Of a stretch of 64,000 nucleotides of DNA, positions 13,358 through 21,744 are shown piece after piece. This stretch comes from F-183 sp964627455. Lineage in GTDB: Bacteria > Acidobacteriota > Terriglobia > Bryobacterales > Bryobacteraceae. The translations under genes were made by a program, and so were the position numbers. The DNA is taken from assembly GCA_964627455.1 (NCBI GenBank), contig CAZVKC010000023.1, forward strand, positions 1-64,000, written 5' to 3'. Every line of letters begins with the position of its first letter. Position 1 is the stretch's first letter. The notes below the pieces were generated by a model. It was not told the DNA's origin. It worked only from the letters and a program-made list of their open reading frames with translations, and did not search any database.

Positions 13358-16270
13358 TCAGGCGCCGGGGATCGGGATGTCCTCGGCCAGAATGAGTTGC
13401 GCCACCGCCGCTTCGCGCTGAGGGAACAGCAGCCACTGTTCGTTGGGGCCGACGCAAATGGCGTCGTGCCAGCGTGGGAAGGGGTTGGGGGTGACAAGGA
13501 TCCGCTCGACTTTCCGGGCGCGCGGGACATAGCGCCGGATCTCGACCTTGCTGCTGCCTGGATCCTGCGCGGCAAAGTAGATGGCGCCGCTGGGTACGAC
13601 CTTCCAGGCGCGATTGAGGAAGGGGATCACGGAGTCGAGCACCAACTCGGCCGGGCCCCCTTTGGAGGGCATGCGCCAGAGTCCGGGGCTGAGGCGGTGG
13701 CTGAAGTAGATCCATTCGCCGTCGGGGCTGTGCTGGTGGACTTGACCGCCCTCACGGGTCAACCGTTCGGGTTGGCCTGATCCGGAAGCCGGGATGCGAA
13801 AGAGTTGGTCCGTGTTGTCGGCCGGCGCGGTGAAGGTGATCCAGCGGCCGTCCGGCGAGTAGGCCGGCAGGGACAGCGGTTGGAGACTTCGATAGAGAAT
13901 CTCGGGATTCGCTCCGCCTGTGGTGGAAATCCGGAAGATGTTGTTATAACCGTCGAATCGGCCTGCGGAGACGACGAATTTTCCGTTTGGCGACCACGAC
14001 GGCGCATAGAGTTCCGGTCCGCCCATTGAACTCAGTTGCGTGGGGTTGCCGCCAAAGATATCGGTGAGCCATATTTCGACGCTGTTGGAGCGGATCGAAA
14101 GGAATGCGAGTTGGCGGCCGTCCGGGGAGATAGCTGGATCGACATCGACGGAGCCGGCGCCTGACGAGATAAACCGCGTGGGAACCGGCGTTTCAGCGCC
14201 GGGAGAAGAGAGGGAGGCGCGCCAGATCGAATCGCCGCGCCGGTTCCTCACAGCGGCTGCTTCGAGGACGCCTTTCCGGCCGGTCGTGCGAAGGCTGAAG
14301 GACCCATTAAAGGAGCGCAGGGCGGGCATTTTGCGGGGAGCGCCGCCTTGAGCCGGAATGTAGTAGTAGGAATCCAGGGTGTGGTAGACGATGCCTGCGC
14401 TATCGGGCGTCCAGCAGAACTCGCGTTTGGCGTGCTCGTCAAAGGTGAGCCGTCTCGCTTCGGAGCGCGGCGGAGCGTTCGCGGGGAGAATGTAGAGATC
14501 GAGTGTGGTGTCGGAAGTGGTGCGCAGGAATGCGATCGACTGCCTGTCGGGAGAGGCGAGAGGGGTTCCGTCGGAGAGCGCGGGAGGGGGGAACGTGATT
14601 TGTTCTTTTATCCCGGTTTCCAAATCAAATTTCACAAGGTGGGATGTGCCATTGCCCGCCTCACGCATCAGCAGCACGCGATTGGAGAGCCAACTCAGGA
14701 ATCCGACGACTTGCGGCACCGGGTTGGTGGCGATTCGCCGTTCGGGGCCGCCGCGGGGGGAGATCACGTAGAAGGCGGATTCGCCGACGCCCTGCCGGAC
14801 GAAGGCAATCTTAGAGCCATCCGGGGACCAGCAGGGCTCGCGTTCGGATCCGCCGCTGAAGGTCAACTGAGTCGGGGGCATGCCGTCGTCGCGAACGATG
14901 TAGATATGGCTGTCGGTTGCTCCTGGTGGGATCCAGGCGAAGGCGAGCGTGCTGCCGTCGGGCGAAAAGGCGGGGTCGGAGGCGTTACCGTCCTGGATGA
15001 GGATCCGTGAGGCTGTGAGGTCCGCGGGGCTGCTCTTTTGAGTTTGGCGCGGTTTCCCGGTGAAGAAGTAGAGCCCCGCGCCGGCGGCAGCGGCAGTAAC
15101 CAGGGAGCCTCCGGCAATTTGGAGAATCCGGCGGCGGTTGGATGCCGAACCGTTGCCGGCGGTGGAGGACTGCGGCGGTGGAACCGCGCGAATCCTGACT
15201 TGAGTGGTGTCGCCCGGAGGGGGCGCGCCGAGCATTTTGGCGACTTCCGCGGCGGAGGGCCGCGCCTTGGGATCTTTGGAAAGCGCGCGGGTCACGAGGT
15301 CCCGGTAGCCGGTTGTGGTTCCGGTGAGCGCTTTGGGATCCGAGTTCGCGATGGCGTGGGCGACATCGAACGCCCCGCCGGAGCCGTCTCCCCGGACGAA
15401 CGGATGCGATCCCGCGACCAGTTCGTGCATGATGATCCCGAGCGCGAAGATGTCGCTGGCGGATGTGGCTTGTTCCCCCCGGCACTGCTCAGGGGACATA
15501 TAGCGGAGAGTCCCGACGGGGAGGCCGGCCATTGACGTCAGGTTGTCTTCCAGCGAGGATCCTTCCTGAAACAGCCGCTTGACAAGCCCGAAGTCGAGGA
15601 TCTTGACGTAGCCATCGTGCCGGACCATGATGTTCTCGGGTTTCAGGTCGCGGTGAACGAGTCCTTTCGCATGGGCGGCGTCGAGGGCGAGCGCGACCTG
15701 GGCGATGATGCGGCTGGCGCGTGATTCGCGCATCGGGTTTCCGCAGAGTTGACGGAGGGCCTGGCCTTCGACGAGTTCCATCACCATGACCGGCGCGTCG
15801 CTGCCGGCGGACTCGATGATTTCGTGGATGGTGACGATGTTGGGATGATTCAGGGCGGATGCCGCCTGGGCCTCGCGCAGGAAGCGGCGCATCATCGACG
15901 GCATGATGGAGGAGGATCCGGCGGACAGGAACTTCAATGCGACCGGGCGGTTGAGGACCGTATCGCGTCCGGCGTAAACCTCGGCAGTGGCGCCGCGTCC
16001 GATGCGCTCGAGGACTTCGTAGCGGCCCAGCCGGGTTCCGGTGCGGGATCGGTCTTCTTCGGGTTCCTGCGGCGCACGATCCTGTTCCGGAGCGTCCGTG
16101 TCCGGTTCGGCGGCGATGGCGGAGTCGAGCCCGAGGATCAGGGCGCGGACTTCGCGCACGATTCGCGGGTCATCGGAGAGACGGTTGAGAAACGCCTCCG
16201 CGTCCTTTGGCGCGAGGAGACTGGCCGCTTCGTAGAGTTCGAATACCCGTTTCCAGTTCGAATCGGTCAT
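13358..16270 (-). CDS. Membrane Ser/Thr protein kinase with TolB-like propeller
   Basis: 970-aa Hanks-type kinase. The kinase domain (about residues 82-350) has the Gly loop IGRGATAEVYAG, VALKF (Lys), HRDLKPEN catalytic loop, DFG, and SPE at the APE position. A basic stretch and a single membrane helix (about 380-405, IAGGSLVTAAAAGAGLYFF) follow. The remaining about 550 residues, predicted outside the inner membrane, are WD40/TolB-type PD40 repeats (FSPDGSTLAFAW, WSPDGSKIAFV, YSPDGRWITF and others). This layout is common in Acidobacteriota and suggests a sensor propeller controlling a cytoplasmic kinase. It lies 39 bp downstream of an ECF sigma factor gene on the same strand, so the two probably form one signalling unit. 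Confidence 0.93.
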   Translation of the reverse strand: MTDSNWKRVFELYEAASLLAPKDAEAFLNRLSDDPRIVREVRALILGLDSAIAAEPDTDAPEQDRAPQEPEEDRSRTGTRLGRYEVLERIGRGATAEVYAGRDTVLNRPVALKFLSAGSSSIMPSMMRRFLREAQAASALNHPNIVTIHEIIESAGSDAPVMVMELVEGQALRQLCGNPMRESRASRIIAQVALALDAAHAKGLVHRDLKPENIMVRHDGYVKILDFGLVKRLFQEGSSLEDNLTSMAGLPVGTLRYMSPEQCRGEQATSASDIFALGIIMHELVAGSHPFVRGDGSGGAFDVAHAIANSDPKALTGTTTGYRDLVTRALSKDPKARPSAAEVAKMLGAPPPGDTTQVRIRAVPPPQSSTAGNGSASNRRRILQIAGGSLVTAAAAGAGLYFFTGKPRQTQKSSPADLTASRILIQDGNASDPAFSPDGSTLAFAWIPPGATDSHIYIVRDDGMPPTQLTFSGGSEREPCWSPDGSKIAFVRQGVGESAFYVISPRGGPERRIATNPVPQVVGFLSWLSNRVLLMREAGNGTSHLVKFDLETGIKEQITFPPPALSDGTPLASPDRQSIAFLRTTSDTTLDLYILPANAPPRSEARRLTFDEHAKREFCWTPDSAGIVYHTLDSYYYIPAQGGAPRKMPALRSFNGSFSLRTTGRKGVLEAAAVRNRRGDSIWRASLSSPGAETPVPTRFISSGAGSVDVDPAISPDGRQLAFLSIRSNSVEIWLTDIFGGNPTQLSSMGGPELYAPSWSPNGKFVVSAGRFDGYNNIFRISTTGGANPEILYRSLQPLSLPAYSPDGRWITFTAPADNTDQLFRIPASGSGQPERLTREGGQVHQHSPDGEWIYFSHRLSPGLWRMPSKGGPAELVLDSVIPFLNRAWKVVPSGAIYFAAQDPGSSKVEIRRYVPRARKVERILVTPNPFPRWHDAICVGPNEQWLLFPQREAAVAQLILAEDIPIPGA

Positions 16271-16309
16271 GACTTGTGTGGCGATAGCGGGGTACGAAAC
16301 GGCGGGCCG

Positions 16310-16894
16310 TCAGGTCCTGGCCGGCGGTCTCAGTTCCTGCTGCAGCCAGTGCTTGGCGAAGTTCCATTCGCGGGTGACGGTGGCGGGGCCGCATCCGAGG
16401 CGATCGGCGATTTCGTCGCCGGTGAGGCCTTCGAATACGCGCAGTTCGACGATCTGCCTGAGGCGCGGACGAATGGCTTCGAGACGGTCCAGCGTTTGAT
16501 CCATCTCGGCGAGGGACTCGAAGCTGGGAACCGCTACGGATTCCTCGGCGACCGGAACCTTCGCCGCCTTCTGGCTGAGCGGACGCGAGTGATGGATGAG
16601 GAGGCGCTTCATCATCCAGGCGGCGAGAGACAGAAAGGTCTGCCGGTCGTCTTTGCCTCCGGCAGCGTCTTCGGGCCGGAGGGCCCGGGTCTTGATCAGT
16701 TGCAGGTACAGTTCGTTGACGAGGAGTGTGGGCTGCCAGGAATGTTCCGAGCGCTCGGTCTTCATGCGCGAGGCGGCGATGCGGCGAAGCTGAGGATAAA
16801 AAACTTCAAAGAGCTGATCCGCGGCTTCCCGGTTTCCGGTTCGGTAGGAGTCGATCAACTCCTTTACTCGATCGGTCGCATCCGAGCCCAACAT
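16310..16894 (-). CDS. ECF-type RNA polymerase sigma factor
   Basis: 194-aa sigma-70 family factor without region 1 or 3. Region 2 is near residues 8-95 (LFEVFYPQLRRIAASRM, followed by SWQPTLLVNELYLQL, typical of the large Acidobacteriota/Planctomycetes group annotated as TIGR02999-type). Region 4 is at about 130-190 with LRVFEGLTGDEIADRLGCGPATV as the helix-turn-helix. No anti-sigma gene is adjacent; the next gene downstream is the Ser/Thr kinase, 39 bp away, and control of this sigma-factor type by kinases has been proposed, which fits here. Confidence 0.92.
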   Translation of the reverse strand: MLGSDATDRVKELIDSYRTGNREAADQLFEVFYPQLRRIAASRMKTERSEHSWQPTLLVNELYLQLIKTRALRPEDAAGGKDDRQTFLSLAAWMMKRLLIHHSRPLSQKAAKVPVAEESVAVPSFESLAEMDQTLDRLEAIRPRLRQIVELRVFEGLTGDEIADRLGCGPATVTREWNFAKHWLQQELRPPART

Positions 16895-16945
16895 GCCAGG
16901 ATTTATGCTATCACGCTGAGGTTGCGTGAGATACGCTTGATTGGG

Positions 16946-17875
16946 TCAGCCGACTACGACGCGCGCGCGGAGATTGGCGACACCCAGAGTACGGCGTTCG
17001 TCGGTGACGGTGAAAGACAGGGCATCCTCCATCCAGTCGTTGATATTGCCGGCGTCGTCCTGCGAAGTGACGCTGATCGTGTAGTCGCCGGGAGCGAGAT
17101 CGCAGCGGAACTGGAATAGCACTTTGCGAGTGTGACCGGGTTGGGTCTCGCCCAGGCGGACGCCTTCGAGGCGAGTGGTGGTGCCATAGGCTTCGATGCC
17201 GATGCGCGTGCGGATCAGGATTCCGATGACGGGATCGGCGACGCGGTCAAGGAATTCGACGGCGACTCCGACTCCGACATCTTCGCCGCCATGCCAGACG
17301 AGTGTCGGAACGCCCCTGCTGTTCAGCAGTTGCAGGTTGACGACATGCGCACGCTGATCGCCTCCGCGGTTGCTGGTGTCGATGCGGGTCGACAGCGATT
17401 CCGCCCAGGCCTGGAACTTGGCGGAGATATGCGCCCGGTAACGGCGCAAGGTTTCGCGAGGCTCGCCTTTGGCGGCAACTTTTCCGTCATGGATCCACCA
17501 GATCTCGTCGCAGAGGCGCTCGAGGAGTTCCTCTTCATTGCTCGAGATGACGACCGTGGCGCCGGCTTTCCGCAGGCGCTCGAGGCCGACGAAGGTACGG
17601 GCGCGGATCAAAGCGTCGTATTTGGCGAGGGCGTTGTCGATGGCGAGTACATCGACCGGGGCGGGGCTGACCGGATCCGCCTCAGCAACGAAGCGGCGCC
17701 GCTCCGGCGCGACGACTTCTCCTGCGTCCGGTTGAGCGATGCCTGCCATCAGCCGCAACAGGTCGGATGTGCCGGATCCCTTCTCGCCTACCACTCCGAT
17801 GATGGACCCTTGCGGAGCCCAGGCGGAGACACCCTTCAACGGGCCGTACGTAATATCGCGAAGTTCAACGGACAT
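16946..17875 (-). CDS. Wzt-like ABC protein with degenerate ATPase motifs
   Basis: 309-aa protein with the plan of the Wzt polysaccharide-export ATPase: an ABC domain, then a Wzt-C-like beta domain (about residues 180-300, including GVGVAVEFLDRV and LAPGDYTISVTSQDDAG). The ABC half is only about 150 residues, much shorter than normal. The Walker A position reads GEKGSGTSD, with Thr replacing the essential Lys (confirmed in the DNA near 17780). The Q-loop/helical region with the LSGGQ signature is absent. The Walker B equivalent VDVLAIDNALAKYD has Asn for the catalytic Glu, and the switch His position is Ser (VVISSNEEELL). It therefore looks unable to hydrolyse ATP but may keep its glycan-binding C-terminus. 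Divergent from the gene at 17983; no wzm-type permease nearby. Confidence 0.82.
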   Translation of the reverse strand: MSVELRDITYGPLKGVSAWAPQGSIIGVVGEKGSGTSDLLRLMAGIAQPDAGEVVAPERRRFVAEADPVSPAPVDVLAIDNALAKYDALIRARTFVGLERLRKAGATVVISSNEEELLERLCDEIWWIHDGKVAAKGEPRETLRRYRAHISAKFQAWAESLSTRIDTSNRGGDQRAHVVNLQLLNSRGVPTLVWHGGEDVGVGVAVEFLDRVADPVIGILIRTRIGIEAYGTTTRLEGVRLGETQPGHTRKVLFQFRCDLAPGDYTISVTSQDDAGNINDWMEDALSFTVTDERRTLGVANLRARVVVG

Positions 17876-17982
17876 CTTCTTTTGTTCCGAGCGTATATTC
17901 GGCGGAATTTCGTCGGAACTACAGGCTGGGCTATGTAGAAATAGCGCGTTCCTCCGATGGGAAGGGAAAGGGATCGATCCCG
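17876..17982. promoter_or_regulatory. Divergent promoter region with two inverted repeats
   Basis: The 107 bp between the Wzt-like gene and its divergent neighbour hold a 7-bp inverted repeat GTTCCGA (17884-17890) / TCGGAAC (17913-17919), 22 nt apart, and a perfect 12-bp palindrome GGGATCGATCCC (17970-17981) ending one base before the ATG at 17983. The palindrome lies between the purine-rich ribosome site (GGGAAGGGAAAGGG) and the start codon, so it could hold the start in a hairpin. Regulation by these sites is inference. Confidence 0.45.
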
Positions 17983-19158
17983 ATGGACCTGCAATCCGCT
18001 CTTCGCACCCGCGCTTTTCTGGACCGGCACCGCGCTCAGCTTCCCCGAATGGGGGAGGTTCCGGCGATTCTCATCGGCTTCGGAGCCAATCCGGAGACGA
18101 TGGCGGCCGCCCGATACTTTGCAGAAGTGCACGCGGTCGAGAACACGCAGTCCGGGTACGAGGGCGCCCAGTCACTGGCCGGGTCGTATGCGAATCTGAA
18201 GGCGCGGGTGGACCACACCCTGGAGTTGCCGGAATTCCCGGACGGCTATGCGTACTTCATTGAGGTTGCGCCTGCCGTTCTCGAACGGGACCATACCCAC
18301 ACCCATGATTGCGTCCGGGCCTGTGCGCGAGTGCTGGCCTGCGGCGGATTGTTGCGGATGCAGATCTCGTCGTCATTTGCGGCACAGACGGAGATCGTCG
18401 ATCTGACGCGCCGGTTCCAGTTGCAGGCGTTATGGTTCGAGGGGCCGGACCGCAACGGCAACTATCACGGGCTGTGGCGGCGGATGCGCATGAACTGGCG
18501 CGAGGAACTGGCGACACTGGCCGGGATCACCGCGGTGGATATCCGGAAAATCTCCAACATTGAACGTTCCGTGCCGATCGTGCCGGCCCGCGGCGTCAAT
18601 GTCTCCGTGGCGGTTTATGTCAGCGGCTTGCCCGAAGAGGCGGACGTTTTCGATCTCGCGCTTGTGGTAGGAGGGGTGCGCGCGAGCATAGTTTCCGTGA
18701 GTCCCGCGGATTCGAAGGGCGTGAAGCAAATTATCGCCGACCTGCCGGAAATCGACGAGACTGGCCTCGTTCGGGTGGAACTGTACTGGATGCAGGAACG
18801 GATGGGACGGCCCGGAGTATTGCGTGTCGTTCCGCGAGTCCCCGAGGTTCCGCGCATGATCTCGCTGCAGCCGCCTTCGGCCTACGGGATCATGTCCGCA
18901 ATGGTCGAGGATCTGTTCAACCCGGAAGACTTTGGGGTGCGGGTTAACGACAAACCAGCCTGGGGATACGAGTATCGCTGCCTGGACGAGAAGCGGCGCA
19001 GGTTCGAGATCCAGTTCCAGTTGCCGGATGGCGTAGATGGCGGAGAGTGCTTCATCACAGTGCGGTTGGGCAGGCGGGAGTTGCCTCCGGTGGCGATGCA
19101 ACTGGCCACTCCGGATCCGGCACTGGCGGAAGCGCCTGAATTCAGCTTCGTCTCGTAG
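17983..19158 (+). CDS. Unknown protein, methyltransferase-like N-terminus plus beta domains
   Basis: 391-aa protein with no signal peptide. Residues about 30-150 read like a Rossmann methyltransferase fold (VPAILIGFGANPETMAAARYF, then ECF-like spacing to an acidic stretch and CGGLLRMQISSS), but the usual GxGxG loop is poor and it may not bind SAM. Residues about 205-300 look like an Ig/IPT-type beta domain (VNVSVAVYVSGLPEEADVF), followed by a second beta-rich segment to the end (RFEIQFQLPDGVDGGECFITVRLG). It is divergent from the Wzt-like pseudo-ATPase gene, whose C-terminus is also a beta-sandwich, so both may act on surface polysaccharide. I do not recognise a named family. Confidence 0.6.
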   Translation: MDLQSALRTRAFLDRHRAQLPRMGEVPAILIGFGANPETMAAARYFAEVHAVENTQSGYEGAQSLAGSYANLKARVDHTLELPEFPDGYAYFIEVAPAVLERDHTHTHDCVRACARVLACGGLLRMQISSSFAAQTEIVDLTRRFQLQALWFEGPDRNGNYHGLWRRMRMNWREELATLAGITAVDIRKISNIERSVPIVPARGVNVSVAVYVSGLPEEADVFDLALVVGGVRASIVSVSPADSKGVKQIIADLPEIDETGLVRVELYWMQERMGRPGVLRVVPRVPEVPRMISLQPPSAYGIMSAMVEDLFNPEDFGVRVNDKPAWGYEYRCLDEKRRRFEIQFQLPDGVDGGECFITVRLGRRELPPVAMQLATPDPALAEAPEFSFVS

Positions 19159-19223
19159 CAGGCCGGCAGGCCGTGGACATCTCAAGAAGGCCGTCAGTTT
19201 GGAATGGCGCCGAAGAAGCCGCA

Positions 19224-19262
19224 GGTTCGCGCCGGCATCGCGGGGAGCTTGCGGCGCGAACC
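19224..19262. terminator. Hairpin between convergent genes
   Basis: GGTTCGCGCCG (19224-19234) and CGGCGCGAACC (19252-19262) form a perfect 11-bp stem with a 17-nt loop, in the 123-bp interval between the + strand gene ending at 19158 and the dehydrogenase ending at 19282. Position fits a bidirectional terminator, although no T-tract follows. Confidence 0.5.
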
Positions 19263-19281
19263 GTTGAGTCTTGCCCCTGCG

Positions 19282-20178
19282 CTAGCTTTGTTTCTTGACT
19301 TCGACGCCGGCGAATTCCTCGTACACCTTGATCGTGGAACAGAAGTCCATGTCGGCGTAACCGCGGGCCATCGCCGCCTGGAACATTTGCTGCGTCACCG
19401 CGGTGAGAGGCATCGGAACCCCTTCGGCACGGGCGGAATCGAGCGCCATCGTGACATCCTTGTGCATCCACTTGGTGGAGAAGTTCGTGACGAAGTTGCG
19501 GGCGAGGATGTAGGGCGCCTTGAAGGCGACGAGTCCGCTCTTGGCTGCTGAGTTGTTGAGGACCTCGAGCATCAGTTCGGGCGCGATGCCGGCCTTTGCC
19601 GCGAGCACCATGCCTTCATTGAAGGCTTCCATGATATTGGCGAGGACGAGGTTCTGCGTGAGTTTCGCCTGCAGTCCCATGCCGGGTCCGCCGCAATAGT
19701 AGAAGAGCTTGCCCATATCCTCGAAGTACGGCTTCACGCTTTCGAACACGGCCTGATCGCCGCCGATCATGAAGGTGAGGGTTCCGCCTTCGGCGCCGGG
19801 CTTCGAACCCGTGCAGGGAGCGTCCAGGAAGTGGATGCCCCTGGCGGCGAGCGCCTTGCCGATTTCGCGGCTTTCGGCGGGCGAGATGGTGGAACAGTCC
19901 GCGATCACGCTGCCGGGTTTGGCGCCTTCGATGAGGCCGTCCTTGCCGATGGCGGTTTCGCGGGACATGGCGGAGTCGCCGACGCAGTAGAACACACAGT
20001 CTGAAGCGGCTCCGACTTCGGCCGGAGTGGCGCACACCTTACCGGCGCCCGTGGCGGCCACGGCTTCCGCTTTGCCGGGCGTCTTGGACCACAGCGCGAC
20101 TTCGTGTCCCTTCTTGAGCAGATTGCGAGCCATGGGATCGCCCATGATGCCGAGTCCGATGAATCCGAGCTTTGCCAA
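19282..20178 (-). CDS. Beta-hydroxyacid dehydrogenase (GarR/MmsB family)
   Basis: 298-aa NAD(P)-dependent oxidoreductase of the 3-hydroxyisobutyrate / tartronate-semialdehyde reductase family. The Rossmann motif is GFIGLGIMGDPMARNLLKKG, the substrate-binding stretch is DAPCTGSKPGAEGGTL, and the catalytic Lys lies in LQAKLTQNLVLANI. The C-terminal helical domain spans about residues 165-290. It is cytoplasmic. Which beta-hydroxyacid it uses cannot be decided; members include GarR, MmsB, and GLYR-type reductases of glyoxylate and succinic semialdehyde. Confidence 0.88.
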   Translation of the reverse strand: MAKLGFIGLGIMGDPMARNLLKKGHEVALWSKTPGKAEAVAATGAGKVCATPAEVGAASDCVFYCVGDSAMSRETAIGKDGLIEGAKPGSVIADCSTISPAESREIGKALAARGIHFLDAPCTGSKPGAEGGTLTFMIGGDQAVFESVKPYFEDMGKLFYYCGGPGMGLQAKLTQNLVLANIMEAFNEGMVLAAKAGIAPELMLEVLNNSAAKSGLVAFKAPYILARNFVTNFSTKWMHKDVTMALDSARAEGVPMPLTAVTQQMFQAAMARGYADMDFCSTIKVYEEFAGVEVKKQS

Positions 20179-20239
20179 CTTAGAGTCTCCTGAATAGTGG
20201 GGATGTGCGGGAAAACAACAATGCTATCACCGCGGATGA

Positions 20240-21235
20240 TTACTGGCGCAGGCGCTGGCGGTACATGGCGACGTAGCGCTGGTGGGCCTGGAAGTCCTCG
20301 GAGAAGTTGTGGCCTCCGGAGTTGTCGCCCTTGGCGACGAAGAAGAGGAACTTCGATTCGGCCGGGCGGAGCGCGGCTTCGAGCGAGGCGAGGCCGGGGT
20401 TCGCGATGGGGCCGGGGGGCAGGCCGGGATTCTGATACGTGTTGTACGGGTTGGTGCTGGCGAGGTCGGACTTGTAGATGGTCCCGCGCCAGCGGCCGTC
20501 GAGCATCGCCGCGTAGATGGTGGTGGGGTCGCAGTCGAGCTTGATCTTCTTGTCGAGACGATTGCGGTAGACCGAGGCGACCAGCGCGCGCTCGGCCGGG
20601 ACCCCGGATTCCTTTTCGACCAGCGACGCGAGCGTCACGATTTCGAGAGCGTCGGCGGGGGCTGCGGCGCCTTTCAGCGCGACCTTCCATTCCTTACGGA
20701 ATTGATCCGTCATCATGCGGATCAAATGGTCGATCGTGGTGGAGCGGGTGACGCGGTAAACGGCGGGGAACAGAAATCCTTCGAGGCTGGGGGCCTTGGG
20801 TGAAAGGTCCTTGATGACGGCAGGGTTCTTCGCGGCCTTCAGGAAGTCCGCGCCTTTGAGAAAGCCGAGTCCATCGACGGCGGTGGCGATGTCGAATATG
20901 TTGCTGCCTTCGCGGATGGACAGTTCGTAATAGTGGATGTCGCCGCGGGCGAGGCGGTCGACGATTTCCGACGGGGAGGCGGCTTTGGAGAATTCGTATT
21001 CGCCGGCTTGCAGTTTGGCGGACGGCCGCATCGCGCGGGCGAGCGTGAAGAGCAGTGGGTGGCGCACGACGCCGGCTTCGGCGAGTTTCTGCGCCATGGC
21101 GGAACTGGAGGTCCCCTTTGGGAAGTCGAGGATCACGCTGGCCGTGAAGCCTCGATAAGGTTGCATCGCGACGGCGGCGGCTCCGGCGGCGAGCGCGACG
21201 ACGAGGGCCACGGCAATGAGCAGTTTTTTGATCAC
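20240..21235 (-). CDS. mltG: MltG-type endolytic murein transglycosylase
   Basis: 331-aa YceG/MltG protein: a single N-terminal membrane helix (LLIAVALVVALAAGAAAVAM), a LysM-like region, and the catalytic domain with LASLVEKESGVPAERALVASVY (Glu of EKESG) and the C-terminal NPYNTYQNPGLPPGPIANPG motif. It cuts nascent peptidoglycan strands at the membrane and sets glycan chain length. Translation starts with GTG at 21235, overlapping the ruvX stop by 4 bases (GTGA), the usual ruvX/mltG pairing. Confidence 0.95.
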   Translation of the reverse strand: MIKKLLIAVALVVALAAGAAAVAMQPYRGFTASVILDFPKGTSSSAMAQKLAEAGVVRHPLLFTLARAMRPSAKLQAGEYEFSKAASPSEIVDRLARGDIHYYELSIREGSNIFDIATAVDGLGFLKGADFLKAAKNPAVIKDLSPKAPSLEGFLFPAVYRVTRSTTIDHLIRMMTDQFRKEWKVALKGAAAPADALEIVTLASLVEKESGVPAERALVASVYRNRLDKKIKLDCDPTTIYAAMLDGRWRGTIYKSDLASTNPYNTYQNPGLPPGPIANPGLASLEAALRPAESKFLFFVAKGDNSGGHNFSEDFQAHQRYVAMYRQRLRQ

Positions 21236-21696
21236 GCTTCCGCGGCCTCTTCCTGCATCCGGTAATTCAGACGGTCGAGATAACTTTCGAGCAGCAACAC
21301 CGCGGCGAGTTTGTCGACCGCGCGGGCGCGCTTTTCGATGCTGATGCCGCTGGACTTCAATACGCGTTCGGCTTCGGCGGAGGTGAGTCGCTCGTCCCAG
21401 TAATCGATGCCGATACCGGTGTACTCGGCGAGGCGTTCGCCGAACTCGTGCGTGTACACCTGCTGGCGGCTTTGGCGACCGCTCATGTGGAACGGATCAC
21501 CGAGGACGATCCAGGTCACCTCGCGTTCTTCGATGAGCTTGGCGAGCGCGTCGAGGTCCTCGCGGATGCGGGTCCGGTAGAGGGTGTCGAGTCCTTGCGC
21601 GGTGATGCGCAAAGCGTCGCTGATGGCGAGTCCGATGCGCTTTTTGCCGAGGTCGAGAGCCAGGATGCGGCCTGCTGCTGGAGGTGTTTTTTGCAC
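21232..21696 (-). CDS. ruvX: Holliday-junction resolvase-like RuvX (YqgF)
   Basis: 154-aa YqgF/RuvX protein with the RNase H-like motif ILALDLGKKRIGLAISD, the central IVLGDPFHMSG, and the C-terminal DERLTSAEAERVL and DKLAAVLLLESYL. It is implicated in 16S rRNA processing and resolves junctions in some assays. The start is placed at GTG 21696 because the preceding codons are not conserved-looking and the same frame stays open far upstream only as a shadow of the + strand gene. It overlaps mltG by 4 bases. Confidence 0.9.
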   Translation of the reverse strand: MQKTPPAAGRILALDLGKKRIGLAISDALRITAQGLDTLYRTRIREDLDALAKLIEEREVTWIVLGDPFHMSGRQSRQQVYTHEFGERLAEYTGIGIDYWDERLTSAEAERVLKSSGISIEKRARAVDKLAAVLLLESYLDRLNYRMQEEAAEA

Positions 21697-21744
21697 GCCT
21701 GTGTTCTCATTCAGGGTACTGTAGAATCGCCGTAGGGAACCATT

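Noticed and set aside
16946..17875. Decayed pseudogene of a polysaccharide exporter
   Set aside because: The frame is intact for 309 residues and the substitutions are limited to catalytic sites, so a retained pseudo-ATPase is more likely than decay.
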